DNA of 17,028 nucleotides, taken from contig CAAGJR010000075.1 of NCBI GenBank assembly GCA_900770265.1, positions 1 to 17,028 of the forward strand. Reading direction: 5' to 3'. Of this stretch, positions 13,655 through 17,028 are shown piece after piece (the first letter of the stretch is position 1; every line of letters starts with the position of its first letter). Made by a program: the position numbers and the translations under genes. The notes under the pieces are model-generated. The model was not told the origin of the DNA. It searched no databases and was given only the letters and a program-made list of their open reading frames with translations. The DNA comes from an uncultured Acidaminococcus sp. Its GTDB lineage: Bacteria; Bacillota; Negativicutes; Acidaminococcales; Acidaminococcaceae.

Positions 13655-15112
13655 TTGGAAAAGCAATTTCGGTTGAAACAGGACCGGGCGCCCATCTACG
13701 AGGCGCTGGAGAAATTCCGCAAAATGCGGGTGGTGCCCTTTGATGTACCCGGGCACAAACGGGGCAGAGGGAACCCGGAACTGACAGAGTTCCTGGGCGA
13801 GAAATGTGTCGGGGTGGATGTGAACAGTATGAAACCCCTGGACAACCTGTGCCATCCGGTCTCGGTGATCCGGGAAGCGGAAAAACTGGCCGCCGATGCT
13901 TTCGGGGCTTCCCAGGCGTTCCTCATGGTGGGCGGGACCACCAGTGCTGTCCAGTCCATGATCCTGTCCGCCTGCAAGCGGGGCGATAAGATCATCCTGC
14001 CCCGGAACGTGCACAAGAGCATGATCAACGCCCTGGTATTGTGCGGTGCCATTCCGGTGTATGTGAACCCGGACGTGGATCCCCGGCTGGGCATCAGCCT
14101 GGGCATGAAGCGGGAACAGGTGGCGAAAGCCATCCGGGAGAATCCGGACGCCGTGGCCGTGGTGGTGAACAACCCCACGTATTACGGCATCTGCAGCGAC
14201 CTGCGCTCCATCGTGCGCATGGCCCACGAGGCCGGTATGCTGTGCCTGGCGGATGAAGCCCACGGCACCCACTTCTACTTCGGCAACGGCCTGCCCGTTT
14301 CGGCCATGGCCGCCGGCGCCGATATGGCCGCCATTTCCATGCACAAGAGCGGCGGCAGCCTGACCCAGAGCAGCTTCCTGCTCACCGGGCCCAAGGTCCA
14401 TGCCGGGTATGTGCGCCAGATCATCAACCTGACCCAGACCACGTCCGGCAGCTACCTGCTCATGAGCAGCCTGGACATCAGCCGCCGGCGCCTGGCCCTC
14501 CACGGACGGGAAATCTTCCACAAAGTGGTGGATATGGCGGAATACGCCCGGCAGGAAATCAACAACATCGGCGGCTACTACGCCTTCGGCCGGGAACTGA
14601 TGAACGGAGATTCCGTGTTCGACTTCGACAACACGAAGCTGAGCATCCACACCCTGGACATCGGCCTGGCCGGCATCGAAGTGTACGACATCCTGCGGGA
14701 TGACTACGATATCCAGATCGAATTCGGCGACATCGGCAACATCCTGGCCTACCTGTCCATGGGCGACCGGATCCAGGATCTGGAACGGCTGGTCAGCGCC
14801 CTGGCGGAGATCCGCCGCCGCTACCAGAAGGATCCCACGGGCATGCTGACCCAGGAATACGTGGAACCGGTGGTGGTCACCAGCCCGCAGGAAGCGTTCT
14901 ATGCGGACAAGGTGAGCCTGCCCCTGGACCAGTGCGAGGGCCGGGTGTGCAGCGAGTTCGTCATGTGCTATCCGCCCGGGATCCCGCTTCTGGCACCGGG
15001 CGAAAAGATTACGAAGACCGTACTGGAACATATCGAGTACGCCAAAGAGAAGGGCTGCAGCATGACCGGTTCGGAAGATCCGGAGCTGAAGCATCTGAAT
15101 GTGTTAGCCTAA
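13655..15112 (+). CDS. speA: Arginine (Orn/Lys/Arg class) decarboxylase
   Basis: The 485-aa PLP enzyme is of the Bacillus SpeA type (fold III group with N-terminal PLP domain and C-terminal domain). It probably converts arginine to agmatine, as agmatinase and spermidine synthase follow. Key features: VPGHKRGRGNPEL (31-43), GGTTSAVQ (93-100), DEAHG (200-204) and the PLP lysine K231 in SMHKSGGSLTQSS. A lysine or ornithine substrate is possible from sequence alone; the context favours arginine. The start is TTG at 13655 after a strong GGGGAGGGAG; upstream ATGs (13612, 13626) are out of frame. First gene of speA-speE-speB, behind the structured leader and terminator. Confidence 0.9.
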   Translation: MEKQFRLKQDRAPIYEALEKFRKMRVVPFDVPGHKRGRGNPELTEFLGEKCVGVDVNSMKPLDNLCHPVSVIREAEKLAADAFGASQAFLMVGGTTSAVQSMILSACKRGDKIILPRNVHKSMINALVLCGAIPVYVNPDVDPRLGISLGMKREQVAKAIRENPDAVAVVVNNPTYYGICSDLRSIVRMAHEAGMLCLADEAHGTHFYFGNGLPVSAMAAGADMAAISMHKSGGSLTQSSFLLTGPKVHAGYVRQIINLTQTTSGSYLLMSSLDISRRRLALHGREIFHKVVDMAEYARQEINNIGGYYAFGRELMNGDSVFDFDNTKLSIHTLDIGLAGIEVYDILRDDYDIQIEFGDIGNILAYLSMGDRIQDLERLVSALAEIRRRYQKDPTGMLTQEYVEPVVVTSPQEAFYADKVSLPLDQCEGRVCSEFVMCYPPGIPLLAPGEKITKTVLEHIEYAKEKGCSMTGSEDPELKHLNVLA

Positions 15113-15127
15113 GAGGGGGAAATACCA

Positions 15128-15994
15128 ATGGAAATGTGGTTCAGCGAATTCCATACGCCGGATGTGAAACACAGCCTGCGGGTGGATCGTCATCTGTTTT
15201 CCAAGCAAAGCGATTTCCAGCGCATCGATATCTTCGAGACGCCGGAATTCGGCCGGGTGCTCACGCTGGATGGCAACGTGATGCTCACCGAGCGGGATGA
15301 ATTCATCTACGATGAGATGATGACCCACGTGCCCATGGCCGTGCACAAGGGCATAAAGGACATCCTGGTCATCGGCGCCGGGGACGGCGGCGTGGTGCGG
15401 GAACTGACCCGCTACGACCGGGTGGAGAAAATCGACCTGGTGGAAATGGATCCCATGGTGGTGGAAGCCTGCCGGAACTATCTGCCGGGCAACGCCTGCC
15501 GGATGGATGACCGCCGGGTGCACATCTATTTCGAGAACGCCCTGAAATTCATCCGTCACCGGGAAAACAGCTACGACCTGATCATCGTGGACTCCGTGGA
15601 TCCCTTCGGGCCTTCGGAAGGGTTCTTCACCCGGGAATTCTACGGCAGCTGCTACAACGCACTGCGGGAGGACGGCATCATGGTGAACCAGCAGGGCAGC
15701 CCCTTCTACAAGGAAGACGCCATCGCCATGCAGCGGAGCCACCAGCGCATCGTGAGCACGTTCCCCATCAGCAAGGTGTACCAGGCCCACATCCCCACCT
15801 ACGCGGCGGGCTACTGGACGTTCGGTTTCGCCAGCAAGAAGTACCACCCCATCAACGACCTGGATGCTCCGGCCTGGGAAGCCCTGAACATGCACACCCG
15901 GTACTACACCACCCGGCTGCACGTGGGCGCCTTCTGGCTGCCGGCCTTCCTGGAGGAGATGCTGAAAGAGGTGGAAGACAATGCTGAAAAATAA
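15128..15994 (+). CDS. speE: Spermidine synthase (polyamine aminopropyltransferase)
   Basis: The 288-aa enzyme transfers an aminopropyl group from decarboxylated S-adenosylmethionine to putrescine. It has the N-terminal strand domain (LTLDGNVMLTERDEFIYDEM), the cosubstrate loop GAGDGG (83-88) and the catalytic aspartate D155 in VDSVDP. The ending GAFWLPAFLEEML is typical of the family. The ATG lies 15 nt after speA, following AGAGGGGG. No speD is in the window, so decarboxylated SAM must come from elsewhere. Confidence 0.95.
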   Translation: MEMWFSEFHTPDVKHSLRVDRHLFSKQSDFQRIDIFETPEFGRVLTLDGNVMLTERDEFIYDEMMTHVPMAVHKGIKDILVIGAGDGGVVRELTRYDRVEKIDLVEMDPMVVEACRNYLPGNACRMDDRRVHIYFENALKFIRHRENSYDLIIVDSVDPFGPSEGFFTREFYGSCYNALREDGIMVNQQGSPFYKEDAIAMQRSHQRIVSTFPISKVYQAHIPTYAAGYWTFGFASKKYHPINDLDAPAWEALNMHTRYYTTRLHVGAFWLPAFLEEMLKEVEDNAEK

Positions 15995-16838
15995 CGTGGA
16001 GACGTTCCTGGCCTGCGACGCGCCCTACGAGGACGCGAAGATCGTATTGTTCGGGGCGCCGTTCGATTCCACCACCAGCTTCCGGCCGGGGGCCCGGTTC
16101 GGGTCTTCCGCCATCCGCCACGAAAGCTTCGGGCTGGAGACGTACAGCCCCTACCAGGACAAGGACCTGGAAGACTACAGCATCTTCGACAGCGGCGACC
16201 TGGAACTGTGCTTCGGCAGCTCGGAAATGGCCCTGCATGATATCGAGCAGCGCACGGCCACCATTTTGAAGGACGGCAAGCTGCCGTTCATGGTGGGCGG
16301 CGAGCACCTGGTGACCCTGGGGGCCGTACGGGCGGTGTTCAAGAAATACCCGGACCTGGAGATCATCCATTTCGACGCCCACACGGACCTGCGGGACGAC
16401 TACCTGGGTGCGCAACTGAGCCACGCCTGCGTGCTGCGCCGGTGCTGGGACCTGGTGGGGGATGGGAAGATCCACCAGTTCTGTATCCGCAGCGGGGAAC
16501 GGGCCGAGTGGCAGTTCGCCAAGAAGCACACGGACCTGCATCCCTTCAGCTTCGGCACCCTGGAAGACCTGGTGAAGAAGCTGGAACAGAGCGGCAAGCC
16601 GGTGTATTTCACCATCGACCTGGACTGCCTGGATCCGTCCGTGTTCCCGGGCACCGGGACCCCGGAGGCCGGCGGCGTATCGTTCATGCAGCTCTTGAAC
16701 GCGTTGCGGCTGGTGGCCCGCACGAATGTAGTGGGCACCGACGTGAACGAACTGGCTCCCATGCTGGACGCCAGCGGTGCGTCCACGGCCGTGGCCTGCA
16801 AGGTGGTGCGCGAGCTGTTGCTGGCGCTGAGTAAATAG
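15981..16838 (+). CDS. speB: Agmatinase (ureohydrolase)
   Basis: The 285-aa Mn2+ enzyme hydrolyses agmatine to putrescine and urea, supplying SpeE. Metal ligands are H109 (GGEH), D132, H134, D136 (FDAHTD), D213 and D215 (TIDLDCLDP), with DVNEL (255-259) near the C-terminus. The GGVSF region and length fit agmatinase of the Bacillus SpeB type better than arginase. The ATG overlaps the speE end by 14 nt, with AGAGGTGG inside speE, which implies coupled translation. Confidence 0.95.
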   Translation: MLKNNVETFLACDAPYEDAKIVLFGAPFDSTTSFRPGARFGSSAIRHESFGLETYSPYQDKDLEDYSIFDSGDLELCFGSSEMALHDIEQRTATILKDGKLPFMVGGEHLVTLGAVRAVFKKYPDLEIIHFDAHTDLRDDYLGAQLSHACVLRRCWDLVGDGKIHQFCIRSGERAEWQFAKKHTDLHPFSFGTLEDLVKKLEQSGKPVYFTIDLDCLDPSVFPGTGTPEAGGVSFMQLLNALRLVARTNVVGTDVNELAPMLDASGASTAVACKVVRELLLALSK

Positions 16839-16858
16839 GACGCTTACAGGCCTGGAAC

Positions 16859-17028
16859 GGGTTTACCGGGCGGGATCGCTCCGCGACCCTTGGTAAACCC
16901 CTACGGATCTTCGTCGTACCATTTGGTAGAACTCCGTGGGGGCTCACCGCTCCGCGACCCTTGGTAAACCCCTACGGATCTTCGTCGTCCCATCGGTAGA
17001 ACTCCGTAGGGGCTCACCAAGACCGGAG
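16859..17028. repeat. Palindromic and tandem intergenic repeat cluster
   Basis: GGGTTTACC (16859-16867) pairs with GGTAAACCC (16892-16900). A unit starting GCTCCGCGACCCTTGG is repeated in tandem with a 71-bp period (16878-16948 and 16949-about 17018). In each unit CCCCTACGG pairs with a CCGTRGGGG arm (16898-16906 with 16934-16942; 16969-16977 with 17004-17012). The last 25 bp repeat the left arm seen at 11901-11925, and the element runs out of the window. No gene or T-tract terminator is seen after speB here. Confidence 0.8.

Noticed and set aside
13428..13676. 82-codon plus-strand frame within the spe leader, considered as a leader peptide
   Set aside because: It runs through several hairpins and the terminator into the start of speA in another frame; no good ribosome binding site. 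RNA structure explains the region better.
13625..15094. 489-codon minus-strand frame opposite speA
   Set aside because: Antisense shadow of a complete PLP decarboxylase.

Overview
The window looks like chromosome of an anaerobic, diderm Firmicute (Negativicutes; Acidaminococcus or a close relative is my best guess). The inference rests on three things: a TonB-dependent outer-membrane receptor with a signal peptide, Bacillus/Clostridium-type genes (a YfmM-like ABC-F protein and an arginine decarboxylase-speE-speB set), and anaerobic redox genes (asrABC sulfite reductase, an [FeFe] hydrogenase). Genes are GC-rich with a GC-rich third codon position, which produces many long antisense shadow frames.

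Layout from left to right. Position 1-2066 (minus) is a type I DNA methyltransferase subunit, hsdM, cut by the window edge. A tRNA-Ala(CGC) gene with promoter and terminator follows at 2431-2506 (minus). A LarA-family nickel-dependent hydroxyacid racemase (2864-4180, plus) is bracketed by near-identical inverted 57-bp repeats. Convergent to it are a TonB-dependent receptor (4269-6314, minus) and a YfcE-type phosphodiesterase (6380-6898, minus). The asrABC operon (7057-9871, minus) reduces sulfite to sulfide with NADH. Divergent from it are a YfmM-like ABC-F ribosome-associated ATPase (10259-11815) and a small monomeric [FeFe] hydrogenase with the unusual TSCCCP motif (11975-13228). Last comes a strong promoter, a roughly 330-nt structured leader ending in a terminator, and then the operon speA-speE-speB (13655-16838) for arginine to agmatine to putrescine, and on to spermidine.

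Much of the intergenic DNA is repetitive. One composite element recurs at 2652-2785, 4173-4266 and 6931-7055, with debris at 9911-10080. It consists of a TGTGAA/TTCACA hairpin, a GCCAGC-GCTGGC dyad, a run of 7-bp CTAGTGA-like units, and often a second TGTGAA/TTCACA hairpin. The T-tracts are placed so that transcripts from either direction can be terminated. A second palindromic family (core CTCCGTAGGGGCTYACC) lies at 11901-11952 and 16859-17028.

Most recognisable promoters (seven of eight) carry an extended -10 (TGnTATAAT-like). The items most worth following are the unidentified structured RNA before speA, the inverted repeats around larA, the shared hairpin core word, and the TSCCCP hydrogenase.
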